Positions 25,436-32,685 are shown, counted from the stretch's first letter. The stretch: 64,000 bases of DNA from Bacillota bacterium (GCA_017577485.1 PKRI01000006.1:1-64000); one strand, 5' to 3'. Notes: generated by a model not told the origin, from the letters alone. Translations and numbers: made by a program.

Positions 25436-26052
25436 GGCCAACCCTCCAGGTCTGGGCAGGCTGCCTGCGGGCCCCCGTGCGGCGGCCTCTCGCCCCGGAA
25501 CCCACAAAAGGAACGATAACGCCGAACACGCGTTCCCGTCAAGCCGCGCAGCGGCGGGTGCCGGGTGTGGGGGGCTTCCTCGCCTGCCCCATTTGTGAAT
25601 GAAGTAGCAAGCACGGAAGGGCCCATCGCAACAATCCCACTTCCGGGCCGGTGCCCGGCGGTCCTCCGGTAGCGCGGCCGCTTTCCGGGCCCGGCCGGCG
25701 CCAGGGCCGCGGCAGCGGCCGCGCGGCTGCGGCGGGCCTGGCGGGCTGTGCGGGATCTCGGGCGGGATCCGGTCCGGAAGGATCTTCGGATGTTGGCACG
25801 GGCGCCGTGACGGCCTGGCCGGCGGGATCCGTTGGAACAGGCGGCTCAAACGGGGGCCGGGCGCGTGAGCAACGCGGCGCCGGGGTCCCGGGCAGGGCCC
25901 GAAACCTTCTTGTTAGTTGACATAATATCCATTATGCGAAGTTCTGCCGGTGTGCCGGCAGGCTGGCGGGCGCCGCCGTTGGCGGCCGCCAGGCCCGGGC
26001 GCCGGTCTACCTGCTCCCGGTCTGCCGGCGGTGACGCTGGAGAGCCTGCGGC
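25436..26052. other. Gene-free region containing the dif site
   Basis: No supported gene lies in these ~600 bases between the ABC operon and yneA. The first two thirds are plain GC-rich sequence. The only distinct element is a sharp AT-rich pocket at 25911-25942 that matches dif. Confidence 0.6.
25915..25942 (-). other. dif: dif chromosome-dimer resolution site (XerC/XerD)
   Basis: Read on the minus strand the 28-mer is ACTTCGCATAA / TGGATA / TTATGTCAACT (11-bp arm, 6-bp core, 11-bp arm). It agrees with the Bacillus dif site at 22 of 28 positions, and its core half GCATAATG-ATATTATGT also agrees with the E. coli site. The inner inverted repeat CATAAT/ATTATG is perfect. It sits in a gene-free, locally AT-rich pocket inside GC-rich DNA, at the point where gene direction switches from mostly rightward to mostly leftward. 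On the family evidence, Xer recombinases cut at the core borders to resolve chromosome dimers at the terminus. Confidence 0.85.
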
Positions 26053-26358
26053 TCAGCGAGTCGGGATCTGCAGCCGCTGGCCCGGCCGGATCGCGGCCGT
26101 GGCCAGGCCGTTGAGCTGCCGGATGCGATGGACCGTGAGGCGGGTGTCTGCATCCTGGGGCCCGTAGGTCCGGGCCAGTTCCCACAGGGTGTCGCCCGGC
26201 CGGACCACCACCGTCACGGTGGCGGCGTCCCCGTCATGAGCCCTGGCCGGGAATATCAGCGGCATCACCAGCACCGACAGCACCGCCAGCAGCAGCGCCA
26301 GCAGCAGGCGTCCCCGCCGCCGAACCCGGATGCGCGTGCGTCCCATCGTGACCAGCAC
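26053..26358 (-). CDS. yneA: YneA-like SOS cell-division suppressor (LysM membrane protein)
   Basis: A small protein of ~101 residues with a basic N-terminus, one membrane helix (GRLLLALLLAVLSVLVMPLIF) and a C-terminal LysM domain (VVVRPGDTLWELARTYG...IRPGQRLQIP). Bacillus YneA has the same size and architecture, sits divergent from lexA, and delays division during DNA damage. Here the gene is also divergent from lexA, with LexA boxes in its promoter. The start is uncertain: GTG 26358 has GGGGGTGG 5 nt upstream; GTG 26367 and ATG 26346 are alternatives. Strong positional and structural support, little direct sequence identity to claim. Confidence 0.82.
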   Translation of the reverse strand: MLVTMGRTRIRVRRRGRLLLALLLAVLSVLVMPLIFPARAHDGDAATVTVVVRPGDTLWELARTYGPQDADTRLTVHRIRQLNGLATAAIRPGQRLQIPTR

Positions 26359-26370
26359 CGGCGCCACCCC

Positions 26371-26384
26371 CGTACATGTGTTCG
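26371..26384 (-). promoter_or_regulatory. LexA box 1 (yneA side)
   Basis: On the minus strand CGAACACATGTACG matches the Gram-positive LexA consensus CGAACRNRYGTTYG at 13 of 14 positions. It lies near the expected transcription start of yneA. Confidence 0.8.
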
Positions 26385-26394
26385 ATGCATTGCC

Positions 26395-26423
26395 AGGCTA
26401 ACACGAACATGTGTTTGGGTCAA
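26395..26423 (-). promoter_or_regulatory. yneA promoter
   Basis: Minus strand TTGACC (26423-26418), 17-nt spacer, TAGCCT (26400-26395). The spacer is filled by LexA box 2, so LexA binding would block polymerase. Confidence 0.6.
26404..26417 (+). promoter_or_regulatory. LexA box 2 (perfect consensus)
   Basis: CGAACATGTGTTTG fits CGAACRNRYGTTYG at all 14 positions. It lies between -35 and -10 of yneA and upstream of lexA. Confidence 0.9.
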
Positions 26424-26463
26424 GGGGTTTCTGGCGGCGCAGCCCGGAAAGGCGAACGGCCGT

Positions 26464-26493
26464 TTGCAGAAAGCATGTTCGGGCTGGTATAAT
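26464..26493 (+). promoter_or_regulatory. lexA promoter with a LexA half-conserved box in the spacer
   Basis: TTGCAG (26464-26469), 18 nt, TATAAT (26488-26493, perfect). A third LexA-like box (26468-26481; minus strand CGAACATGCTTTCT, 12 of 14) overlaps the -35 and spacer, which would give autorepression. Confidence 0.75.
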
Positions 26494-26541
26494 GTGGCCG
26501 AATATGTGCCCGGAGGGGCCGGGCCTGGGGGCGTGATCTTC

Positions 26542-27168
26542 ATGGGGGGCAAGCTGACGCGGCGGCAGCGGGAGATCTTCGACTACATCAAGAACCACAT
26601 CCGCACCAAGGGTTACCCGCCCTCGGTGCGAGAGATCGGCCAGACCGTAGGCCTCAAGTCCAGTTCCACGGTCCACGGGCACCTCAACCGCCTGGAGGAG
26701 AAGGGCTACATCCGGCGTGACCCCACCAAGCCCAGGGCCATCGAGGTGGTCGGCGAGCCGCTCTACCCCGCCGCCGGTCACGAGGACCGCGGTCTGGTCC
26801 ACGTGCCCCTGGTGGGCCAGGTGACCGCCGGCCGGCCCATCCTGGCCGTGGAGAACATCGAGGACTTCCTGCCCTTTTCCCGGTCCCTGGTCGGCGACGA
26901 CGACGTGTTCATGCTGCGGGTGCGCGGCGACAGCATGATCGAGGCGGGGATCTACGACGGCGACCATGTCATCGTCCGCCGCCAGGAAACCGCCGACAAC
27001 GGCGATATCGTCGTGGCGCTGATCGATGACGAGGCCACCGTCAAGCGCTTCTACCGGGAGCAGGACCACATCCGTCTCCAGCCCGAGAACCGCTACATGG
27101 AGCCCATCATCACCCGCGACGTCCGGATCCTGGGCAAGGTGATCGGCCTCTTCCGCCGCCTGTCCTGA
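26542..27168 (+). CDS. lexA: SOS repressor LexA
   Basis: A 208-residue LexA. The winged-helix N-domain begins LTRRQREIFDYIKNHI and includes PPSVREIGQTVGLKSSSTVHGHLNRLE. The RecA-stimulated self-cleavage bond is Ala96-Gly97 (QVTAGRP); the catalytic dyad is Ser131 (RGDSM) and Lys168 (ATVKRFY). It represses yneA, itself and probably mrfA. ATG 26542 fits the usual length; GTG 26533 would add three residues. Its stop is embedded in the stem of its own terminator. Confidence 0.97.
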   Translation: MGGKLTRRQREIFDYIKNHIRTKGYPPSVREIGQTVGLKSSSTVHGHLNRLEEKGYIRRDPTKPRAIEVVGEPLYPAAGHEDRGLVHVPLVGQVTAGRPILAVENIEDFLPFSRSLVGDDDVFMLRVRGDSMIEAGIYDGDHVIVRRQETADNGDIVVALIDDEATVKRFYREQDHIRLQPENRYMEPIITRDVRILGKVIGLFRRLS

Positions 27169-27182
27169 GGCGGCAGCTTTTT
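27155..27182 (+). terminator. lexA intrinsic terminator
   Basis: Stem GCCGCCT/AGGCGGC (27155-27161, 27168-27174) with a 6-nt loop containing most of the stop codon, then AGCTTTTT. It separates lexA from the convergent ANTAR gene. Confidence 0.8.
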
Positions 27183-27868
27183 CACCGGCCCTCGTCGAAG
27201 GCCACCACGGCCTGGGCAATCTCGCGCAGGCTCTTGCGCTGGCGCATGGCGGTGTCCCGCATGCGCCGGTACGCCTCGGACTCGGTCAGGTCGAAGCGGT
27301 CCATCAGGATGCCCTTGGCGCGCTCGATGACCTTGCGGTCCTCCAGCTGGGTGCTGAGGCGCTCCACCCGCCGGCGCAGATCGGTCTCCCGGCGGGCGGC
27401 CTCGGCCACGGTGCGGCAGACCGCCACCCACAGCCATGCGGGGGCGTCCGGGGCCAGGCAGGCCCAGTGCGGCCAGCGGCACGCCGCCAGGCGGCCGGGC
27501 ATGTCCTCGGCGTCCTGGCCGCGTGTCCCCCGGGCGCCTTCACCCTCACCGCCCGCGTACCCCGGGGCGGCGCGATCGGTCACCCAGACCACGCCGCAGC
27601 CGGCGCTGCGGGCCGCGCTCAAGATCGCCCGCCAGGGGTCGGCCTGCTGCGGCTGCGCGGGGCCGCCGGCGGCGCCGGCACCCGCGGGAGGGTGCGGATC
27701 GCCATACACCACCACCAGGTCTACCTGCTGCTGGCGCAGCCAGCGGGCGTCGGGCAGGCCCGCGGGCGCCTCCACCAGTGTCCAGCCGGCCTGCAGGACC
27801 GCGTCGGGAGAGCCGGCCCCGGAAGTTCCCACACCGGACCCCAGGGCCACCATGCGCAGGCCGTTCAA
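27182..27868 (-). CDS. ANTAR-domain RNA-binding antiterminator, linked to glnA
   Basis: A 228-residue protein. The C-terminal ~65 residues are a clear ANTAR domain, beginning in a coiled coil (RRRVERLSTQLEDRKVIERAKGIL) and ending SEAYRRMRDTAMRQRKSLREIAQAVV. The N-terminal ~150 residues look like a degenerate receiver domain (VALGSG..., VDLVVVYGD, GCGVVWVTDR) without an obvious phospho-acceptor pocket, so it may sense a ligand or partner instead of a kinase. ANTAR proteins bind paired hexaloop hairpins and prevent termination. The glnA leader just upstream shows such hairpins, so this gene most likely controls glnA. TTG 27868 has GGAGAGGAGG upstream; GTG 27901 lacks one. Confidence 0.88.
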   Translation of the reverse strand: MNGLRMVALGSGVGTSGAGSPDAVLQAGWTLVEAPAGLPDARWLRQQQVDLVVVYGDPHPPAGAGAAGGPAQPQQADPWRAILSAARSAGCGVVWVTDRAAPGYAGGEGEGARGTRGQDAEDMPGRLAACRWPHWACLAPDAPAWLWVAVCRTVAEAARRETDLRRRVERLSTQLEDRKVIERAKGILMDRFDLTESEAYRRMRDTAMRQRKSLREIAQAVVAFDEGR

Positions 27869-27915
27869 GCCCGGAACCTCCTCTCCCCTCTCGGCCTTCA
27901 CCGCCGCCGGTACGG

Positions 27916-27946
27916 CGGGAGGCCCGGCAGTGTGCCGGGCCTCCCG
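27916..27946 (-). terminator. Perfect hairpin between glnA and the ANTAR gene
   Basis: Fourteen-base arms (27916-27929, 27933-27946) pair perfectly around a 3-nt loop. No U-run follows, so it is either an inefficient terminator that lowers ANTAR expression relative to glnA or an mRNA-stabilising stem. Confidence 0.5.
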
Positions 27947-27976
27947 ACCGCTGCCAGCGCTTGTGGCGGATGCGGG

Positions 27977-29305
27977 TCAGTACCGACCCAGGTATTCGTT
28001 GATCTCCCACTCGTGCACCTGCGCCCGGTACACGTCCCACTCGATCTTCTTGGCCTCAATGTAGCGCTCGGCCACGTGAGGGCCCAGGGCGTCGAGGATG
28101 ACCTCGTCGGCCTCCAGCGCCCGGATGGCCTCGGCCAGGGAGCCGGGCAGGCTCTCGATGCCCCGCTGGCGGCGCTCCTCCGCCGACATCCGGTAGACGT
28201 TCTCGTTGACCGGAGGCGGCGGCTCCAGGCCCAACCGGATCCCTTCCAACCCGGCCTTCAGCACCACGGCCAGGGCCAGGTAGGGATTGCACGAGGGGTC
28301 GGGCGACCGCAGCTCGATGCGGGTGCTCATGCCCCGCTTGGCGGGCACCCGGATCATCGGGCTCCGGTTGCGGTACGACCACGCGATGTACACCGGCGCC
28401 TCGTACCCCGGCACCAGCCGCTTGTAGGAGTTGACCAGCGGGTTGGTGACGGCGGTGACCGCCGGGGCGTGCCGCATCAACCCGGCCATGAACTGCTTGG
28501 CCGTCACGCTCAGCTTATCCGCCGAGTCGGGGTCGAAGAACGCGTTTTCGCCGCCGCGGAAAAGCGACAGGTGCAGGTGCATCCCCGAGCCGTTCTCGCC
28601 GAACAGCGGCTTGGGCATGAAGGTGGCGTGCAGGCCGTTCCGCAGTGCGATGGTGCGCACCACCTGCCGGAAGGTGGCGATGTTGTCGGCCGTGGTCAGC
28701 GCGTCGGCGTACTTGAAGTCGATCTCGTGCTGCGACGGCGCCACCTCGTGGTGGGAAGCCTCGATCTCGAAACCCATCTCCTGAAGGACCAGGACGATCT
28801 CCGCCCGCGTTTCCTCCTCGCGGTCCACGGGGGCCAGGTCGAAGTACCCGGCCCGGTCCACCGTCACCGGCCGCGGGTCAACGCTTTCATCGGGCCGCTG
28901 GAACAGGAAGAACTCCGGCTCCGGGCCCACGTTCATCACAAAGCCCATCTCGGCCGCCTCGGCGGCCACCCGCTTCAGGACGTTGCGCGGATCGCCCATG
29001 AAGGGCGTGCCGTCGGGATTGTAAACGTCGCAGATCAGCCGGGCCGTCCGGCGCCCCTCCTTGATCTTCCACGGCAGCACGCAGAAGGTGTTGGGGTCGG
29101 GGCGCAGGTACATGTCGGATTCCTCGATGCGCACGAAGCCCTCGATGGACGACCCGTCGAACATCAATTCCCCCGCCAGCGCCTTGTCCAGCTGCGAAGC
29201 CGGAATCTCCACGTGCTTGACGGCACCCAGGATGTCCGTGAACTGCAGGCTGATGGTGCCCACGTCCAGGTCTCGCACGGCCGCCACGATGTCGTCGTAT
29301 CCCAT
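27977..29305 (-). CDS. glnA: Glutamine synthetase type I
   Basis: A 442-residue GS-I-alpha enzyme. Signatures include FDGSSIEGF near the N-terminus, GPEPEFFLF, the ATP-binding block NGSGMHLHLSLF, and YIAWSYRNRSPMIRVPAKRG with the substrate arginines. The short form without the 25-residue insertion suggests control by feedback or protein binding rather than adenylylation; the Tyr adenylylation loop is absent. It makes glutamine from glutamate and ammonia. ATG start with AAGGGGG upstream. It is preceded by a leader carrying an attenuator and followed by an ANTAR regulator instead of the GlnR of Bacillus. Confidence 0.96.
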   Translation of the reverse strand: MGYDDIVAAVRDLDVGTISLQFTDILGAVKHVEIPASQLDKALAGELMFDGSSIEGFVRIEESDMYLRPDPNTFCVLPWKIKEGRRTARLICDVYNPDGTPFMGDPRNVLKRVAAEAAEMGFVMNVGPEPEFFLFQRPDESVDPRPVTVDRAGYFDLAPVDREEETRAEIVLVLQEMGFEIEASHHEVAPSQHEIDFKYADALTTADNIATFRQVVRTIALRNGLHATFMPKPLFGENGSGMHLHLSLFRGGENAFFDPDSADKLSVTAKQFMAGLMRHAPAVTAVTNPLVNSYKRLVPGYEAPVYIAWSYRNRSPMIRVPAKRGMSTRIELRSPDPSCNPYLALAVVLKAGLEGIRLGLEPPPPVNENVYRMSAEERRQRGIESLPGSLAEAIRALEADEVILDALGPHVAERYIEAKKIEWDVYRAQVHEWEINEYLGRY

Positions 29306-29350
29306 CGCTTTACCCCCTTGTCTTCGTCAGGCGCCGACGACCCGCCCCGG

Positions 29351-29391
29351 CCCAATAAGAAACCCCCGAGGGGACACGTTCCCCTCGGGGG
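29351..29391 (-). terminator. Attenuator terminator in the glnA leader
   Basis: On the minus strand a 12-bp stem (CCCCCGAGGGGA pairing with TCCCCTCGGGGG, 29391-29380 and 29374-29363) with a 5-nt loop is followed by TTTCTTATT. It lies downstream of the glnA promoter and ~45 nt before the start codon, so it can stop transcription before glnA. Confidence 0.9.
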
Positions 29392-29401
29392 CATCGTTGC
29401 C
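29390..29401 (-). promoter_or_regulatory. ANTAR target hairpin P2
   Basis: Minus-strand GGC-AACGAT-GCC: hexaloop with A at position 1 and G at position 4, the ANTAR recognition pattern. Its 3' side runs into the first bases of the terminator stem, so P2 and the terminator exclude each other. The stem core is only 3 bp, extendable by TCGG/CCGA across a bulge. Confidence 0.65.
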
Positions 29402-29415
29402 GAATCCAGACGGGC

Positions 29416-29431
29416 GTCACGCCTTTGTGAC
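29416..29431 (-). promoter_or_regulatory. ANTAR target hairpin P1
   Basis: Minus-strand GTCAC-AAAGGC-GTGAC: a 5-bp perfect stem and a hexaloop with A1 and G4. It lies at the very 5' end of the predicted transcript, 14 nt before P2. Confidence 0.75.
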
Positions 29432-29441
29432 CGCCGGCTCA

Positions 29442-29470
29442 ATTTTATCCAAACGCGAGCCGGCCGTCAC
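29442..29470 (-). promoter_or_regulatory. glnA promoter
   Basis: Minus strand GTGACG (29470-29465), 17-nt spacer, TAAAAT (29447-29442), overlapping the stop codon of the upstream DUF456-like gene. Predicted start near 29435, giving a leader of about 130 nt. Confidence 0.7.
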
Positions 29471-29955
29471 CCCCCATGTTGGAAAACCTGCACGCCCAGC
29501 CAAACCGCCATGGCCGCCGTCACCCCGGCCTGGACCATGGCGCCCAGCCACGGGCCCAGGGCCGCGCGGCGCAGGCCCTGCCGGCCGGGGACGCCGTAAC
29601 CGCCGGCTGCCAGTCCCGCCAGCGCCCCAATGACGGTGCCCAGCCCCAGGCCCAGGGGACCCAGGGCGGCGGCCCCCAGCAGGGCACCGGCCACCATGGC
29701 GGTGCGGGCCGGACCAGGCACCGCCAGGCGCTTGGCCGCCGGCGTGCCGGTGAAGTGGTCGACCACGGCCGCGGCCGCGGCGGCGGCGACCCACACGCCC
29801 AGTTGACCCGCCTCGACGCCCGCGAACCCGCGGCCCCACGCCCAGACCACCAGCCCGGCCAGGGCCCAGGCGGGACCGCGCCAGCCCGGCGCCGCTGCGG
29901 CCAGCAGGCCGACCGCTGCCAGGGCCAGACCGGCCCAGGCGGTGAGACCGTCCAG
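29467..29955 (-). CDS. DUF456-like membrane protein
   Basis: The minus frame after hflX encodes a small hydrophobic protein with glycine-rich helices (GPLGLGLGTVIGALAGLAAGG and an LGPWLGAMVQAGVTAAMAVWLGVQVF-type end), the pattern of DUF456 proteins, whose function is unknown. A GTG at 29850 would remove the first helices. The family's usual N-terminus (a helix ending in a PG turn) is present in frame upstream, and AGGGGGG lies 8 nt before a CTG at 29955. I therefore propose a CTG start giving 162 residues, but the start is uncertain. It lies between hflX and glnA, where Bacillus has ynbB. Confidence 0.6.
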   Translation of the reverse strand: MDGLTAWAGLALAAVGLLAAAAPGWRGPAWALAGLVVWAWGRGFAGVEAGQLGVWVAAAAAAAVVDHFTGTPAAKRLAVPGPARTAMVAGALLGAAALGPLGLGLGTVIGALAGLAAGGYGVPGRQGLRRAALGPWLGAMVQAGVTAAMAVWLGVQVFQHGG

Positions 29956-29968
29956 GGCGGCTTCCCCC

Positions 29969-31249
29969 CTATCCCAGGGCTTGTGCCGCCAGGCGGGCGC
30001 GCACCCGGCCCACCGCGGCCGGGTCCAGTTCGGCCACCACCTCGATGCCGGAGGCGGCGTAGCGGGCGCTTTCCACCCGCCCGCTGCGGTGGATCAGGTC
30101 CAGCACCTCCAGGCGGTCGTAGGGGATGGAGAACCGCACCCGCCGCCGCTGCCGGGTCAGGGCGGCCTCCAGCGCCTGGCGCAGGGCGTCGAGACCCTCT
30201 CCCGTCAGGGCCGAGGTGACCACCACCGCCTCGGCGGCGGCGTCGGGCAGCGGGGGCGGCCCGTCGATGCGGTCGGCCTTGTTGAGGGCGATGATTACGG
30301 GCTTGTCCCCGGCGCCCAGGTCCCGGAGCACCTTGCTCACCGTCTCCACCATCTCGGGCGCCAGGGGGTGCGAGGCGTCCACCACGTGCAGCAGCAGGTC
30401 GGCCTCCACCACTTCCTCCAGCGTGGCCGAGAAGGCGGCCACCAGCTGGTGGGGCAGGTTGTGAATAAAGCCGACGGTGTCGGTCAGCAGGGCCCGGGTC
30501 CCGCCGGGCAGGTCCAGGCGGCGGGTCAGCGGGTCCAGGGTGGCGAACAGGCGGTCCTCCACCAGGGTTTCGGCGCCGGTGAGGGCCCGCAGCATGGTGG
30601 ACTTGCCGGCGTTGGTATAGCCCACCAGGGCCACCACCGGCACCCGGCTGCGGCCGCGGCGGCCACGCTGCACCCGGCGGTGCCTGCGCACTTCTTCAAG
30701 TTCCTGCACCAGTTCGCCGATGCGCCGCCGCGCCTGGCGCCGGTCGGTTTCCAGTTTGGTCTCGCCGGGACCCCGGGTGCCGATGCCGCCGCCGAGCCGG
30801 GACAATTCGGTGCCGCGTCCCGTCAGCCGGGGCAGCAGGTAGCGCAACTGCGCCAGTTCCACCTGCAGCTTGCCCTCGCGGGTCCGTGCCCGCTGGGCGA
30901 AGATATCCAGGATCAACTGGGTGCGGTCCAGCACACCGGTGTTGAGGGCCTTCTCCAGGTTGCGGGCCTGGGCGGGGCTGAGGTCGTGGTCGAAAATGAC
31001 CAGGTCAGCGCCGGCTTCGGCCACCTGCCCCGCCAGTTCCTCCAGCTTGCCGCGGCCGATGAAATACGCCGGGTCCGGGCGGCTGCGCCGCTGGGTGACG
31101 ACGCCTACCGCCTCGGCCCCGGCGGTGCGGACCAGTTCCTGCAGTTCCAGGCAGCGGTACTCCAGCGGCCAGTCGCCCGGCCGCTGGAAGTCGACGATCA
31201 CCAGAAACGCCCGCTGGATGAGCCGATCACCCCGTCCGCCGTCATCCAT
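29969..31249 (-). CDS. hflX: GTPase HflX
   Basis: A 426-residue HflX: N-terminal HflX domain with PDPAYFIGRGKLEEL and the linker GGGIGTRGPGETKLETDRR, a coiled coil, then the GTPase domain with G1 VGYTNAGKST (209-218), G3 DTVGFIHNLPH and G4 NKAD. It binds 50S subunits and rescues or splits stalled ribosomes under stress. Position after spoVK and hfq is as in Bacillus (ynbA). The start is weakly supported by a ribosome binding site. Confidence 0.94.
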   Translation of the reverse strand: MDDGGRGDRLIQRAFLVIVDFQRPGDWPLEYRCLELQELVRTAGAEAVGVVTQRRSRPDPAYFIGRGKLEELAGQVAEAGADLVIFDHDLSPAQARNLEKALNTGVLDRTQLILDIFAQRARTREGKLQVELAQLRYLLPRLTGRGTELSRLGGGIGTRGPGETKLETDRRQARRRIGELVQELEEVRRHRRVQRGRRGRSRVPVVALVGYTNAGKSTMLRALTGAETLVEDRLFATLDPLTRRLDLPGGTRALLTDTVGFIHNLPHQLVAAFSATLEEVVEADLLLHVVDASHPLAPEMVETVSKVLRDLGAGDKPVIIALNKADRIDGPPPLPDAAAEAVVVTSALTGEGLDALRQALEAALTRQRRRVRFSIPYDRLEVLDLIHRSGRVESARYAASGIEVVAELDPAAVGRVRARLAAQALG

Positions 31250-31257
31250 ACTTCACT

Positions 31258-32307
31258 TCAATTATACAGCGGAGGCTGCGCGGGCGGCCCTTCGTCGCGC
31301 AGGGCGGCTTCCACATCGGCGGCGGTGATGGCCATCAACTCCTCGCGCCCAGGCTGGTAGGGACCCTGGACCAGGCGCACCGCCTGCCGGCGCAGGGCCC
31401 TTTCAATCAGGTTGCGCACGGTACGGGCGTTGCCGGCGTCGCGCCGGCCCCGCTCCGGCAGATCCCGCAGGTACGCCGCCAGCCGCGCCCGGGCGTCGGC
31501 GGTCAGGCGGTACTGGCGGCGGGCCAGCATGACCTCGGCGATGGCCAGCAGTTCATCGTGGGTGTAGTCGGGGAAGTCCAGATGGATGGGAAAACGGGAC
31601 CGGAGTCCCGGGTTCTGCAGCAGGAACCACTCCATCTCGGCCCGGTACCCGGCCAGGATGCAGACCAGGTTCTCGCGGTGCTGCTCCAGGGCCCGCACCA
31701 GGGTGTCGATGGCCTCGCGACCGAAGTCCTTCTCGCCGCCCCGGGCCAGCGAGTACGCCTCGTCGATGAACAGCACGCCTCCCAGGGCTTTCTGGATCTG
31801 GCTCCGGGTCTTCTGCGCCGTGTGGCCGATGTACTCGCCCACCAGATCGGCCCGCTCCACCTCCACCAGGTGGCCCCGGCTGAGTACGCCCATTTCCTTG
31901 AGGATACGGGCCAGGATGCGGGCCACCGTGGTCTTGCCGGTGCCCGGGTTGCCCCGGAAGGTCATATGCATGACCAGCGGCTCGGCGGCCAGATTGGCTT
32001 CCCGCCGGCGCTGCTGGATCTCGGCGAAGGCGTGCAGCTCGTAGATCAGGGCCTTGACGTGGCCGAGCCCCACGAGATGGTCCAGTTCAGCCAGGGCTGC
32101 GGCCACCCGGCGGCGCCGGTCGCCGCCCTCCGGGGCTTCGACATCGCGGGCCCCGGGGAGAGGCACAGGGCCGCCCCGGACCGGCCCCGCCGCGGGCGGG
32201 CCCGCCGGCTGGGCGCGGGCCGGAAGCGGCCCGTGACGGTCGTGATGGATGGAGTTGTTGTGGCGTGACGTGTAGGGTCGCCCGTTCAACGTCAGGCGGA
32301 CGGCCAC
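31258..32307 (-). CDS. spoVK: Stage V sporulation protein K (CbxX/CfqX-type AAA ATPase)
   Basis: A 349-residue AAA protein. After an N-terminal ~60-residue basic/proline-rich stretch come LGHVKALIYELHAF, Walker A GNPGTGKTT (119-127), ADLVGEYIGHTAQKT, Walker B GVLFIDEAYSLARGG and sensor-type motif LAGYRAEMEWFLLQNPGLRSRFP. This is the CbxX/CfqX group that includes SpoVK, needed late in spore maturation in Bacillus. The N-terminal extension is longer than in Bacillus. GTG start behind GGGAGGGGG. Nine bases separate it from hflX. Confidence 0.9.
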   Translation of the reverse strand: MAVRLTLNGRPYTSRHNNSIHHDRHGPLPARAQPAGPPAAGPVRGGPVPLPGARDVEAPEGGDRRRRVAAALAELDHLVGLGHVKALIYELHAFAEIQQRRREANLAAEPLVMHMTFRGNPGTGKTTVARILARILKEMGVLSRGHLVEVERADLVGEYIGHTAQKTRSQIQKALGGVLFIDEAYSLARGGEKDFGREAIDTLVRALEQHRENLVCILAGYRAEMEWFLLQNPGLRSRFPIHLDFPDYTHDELLAIAEVMLARRQYRLTADARARLAAYLRDLPERGRRDAGNARTVRNLIERALRRQAVRLVQGPYQPGREELMAITAADVEAALRDEGPPAQPPLYN

Positions 32308-32381
32308 GGCAGTCCCCCTCCCTGCCTCGCTGGGCAGTATACGCGGCCCGGCGAGGTCCGGTGCCGGGGACCCGGCGGCCG

Positions 32382-32636
32382 TCAGGTTCCCGTTCGGCTG
32401 CCGCGGTGGCCGTCGGGCGCCAGGGCATTGACCGGCACCTGGGGAGCCACGGTGGACAGGGCGTGCTTGTAGATCATCATCTGCCGGCCGTCGCTCTCGA
32501 CCACGACGGTGAAGTTGTCGAAACCCCGCACGTACCCTCGGATCTGGACGCCGTTGACCAGGTAGACGGTGACGGGAACCGACTCCCGCCGAAGCTGGTT
32601 GAGGAAGCCGTCCTGGATGTTGATGGTCTTGCCCAA
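32382..32636 (-). CDS. hfq: RNA chaperone Hfq
   Basis: An 84-residue Sm-like protein. Sm1 spans IQDGFLNQLRRESVPVTVYLVNG...GFDNFTVVV and Sm2 contains MIYKHALSTV, the Y/F-KH-A motif of the proximal RNA-binding site. It forms a hexameric ring that binds U-rich sRNA and A-rich mRNA. I chose TTG 32636 because it aligns with the usual N-terminus (M-x-K-T-I-N) and GGAG lies 8 nt upstream; GTG 32645 would add three residues. It sits between miaA and spoVK as in Bacillus. Confidence 0.95.
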   Translation of the reverse strand: MGKTINIQDGFLNQLRRESVPVTVYLVNGVQIRGYVRGFDNFTVVVESDGRQMMIYKHALSTVAPQVPVNALAPDGHRGSRTGT

Positions 32637-32685
32637 GGACACCACTCCGTCGCGCCTTGTTGTCCGCCGCCCCTCGCCCGGCGGG

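Noticed and set aside
25915..25942. Resemblance of the AT-rich pocket to a loxP-like or promoter element
   Set aside because: TTGACA is followed by no usable -10 at 16-18 nt, and the spacing and sequence fit dif far better than loxP (6-bp rather than 8-bp core).
31261..31266. TATAAT on the minus strand just before hflX
   Set aside because: No -35 element at 16-19 nt and only ~12 nt from the start codon; hflX is probably read from the spoVK side.
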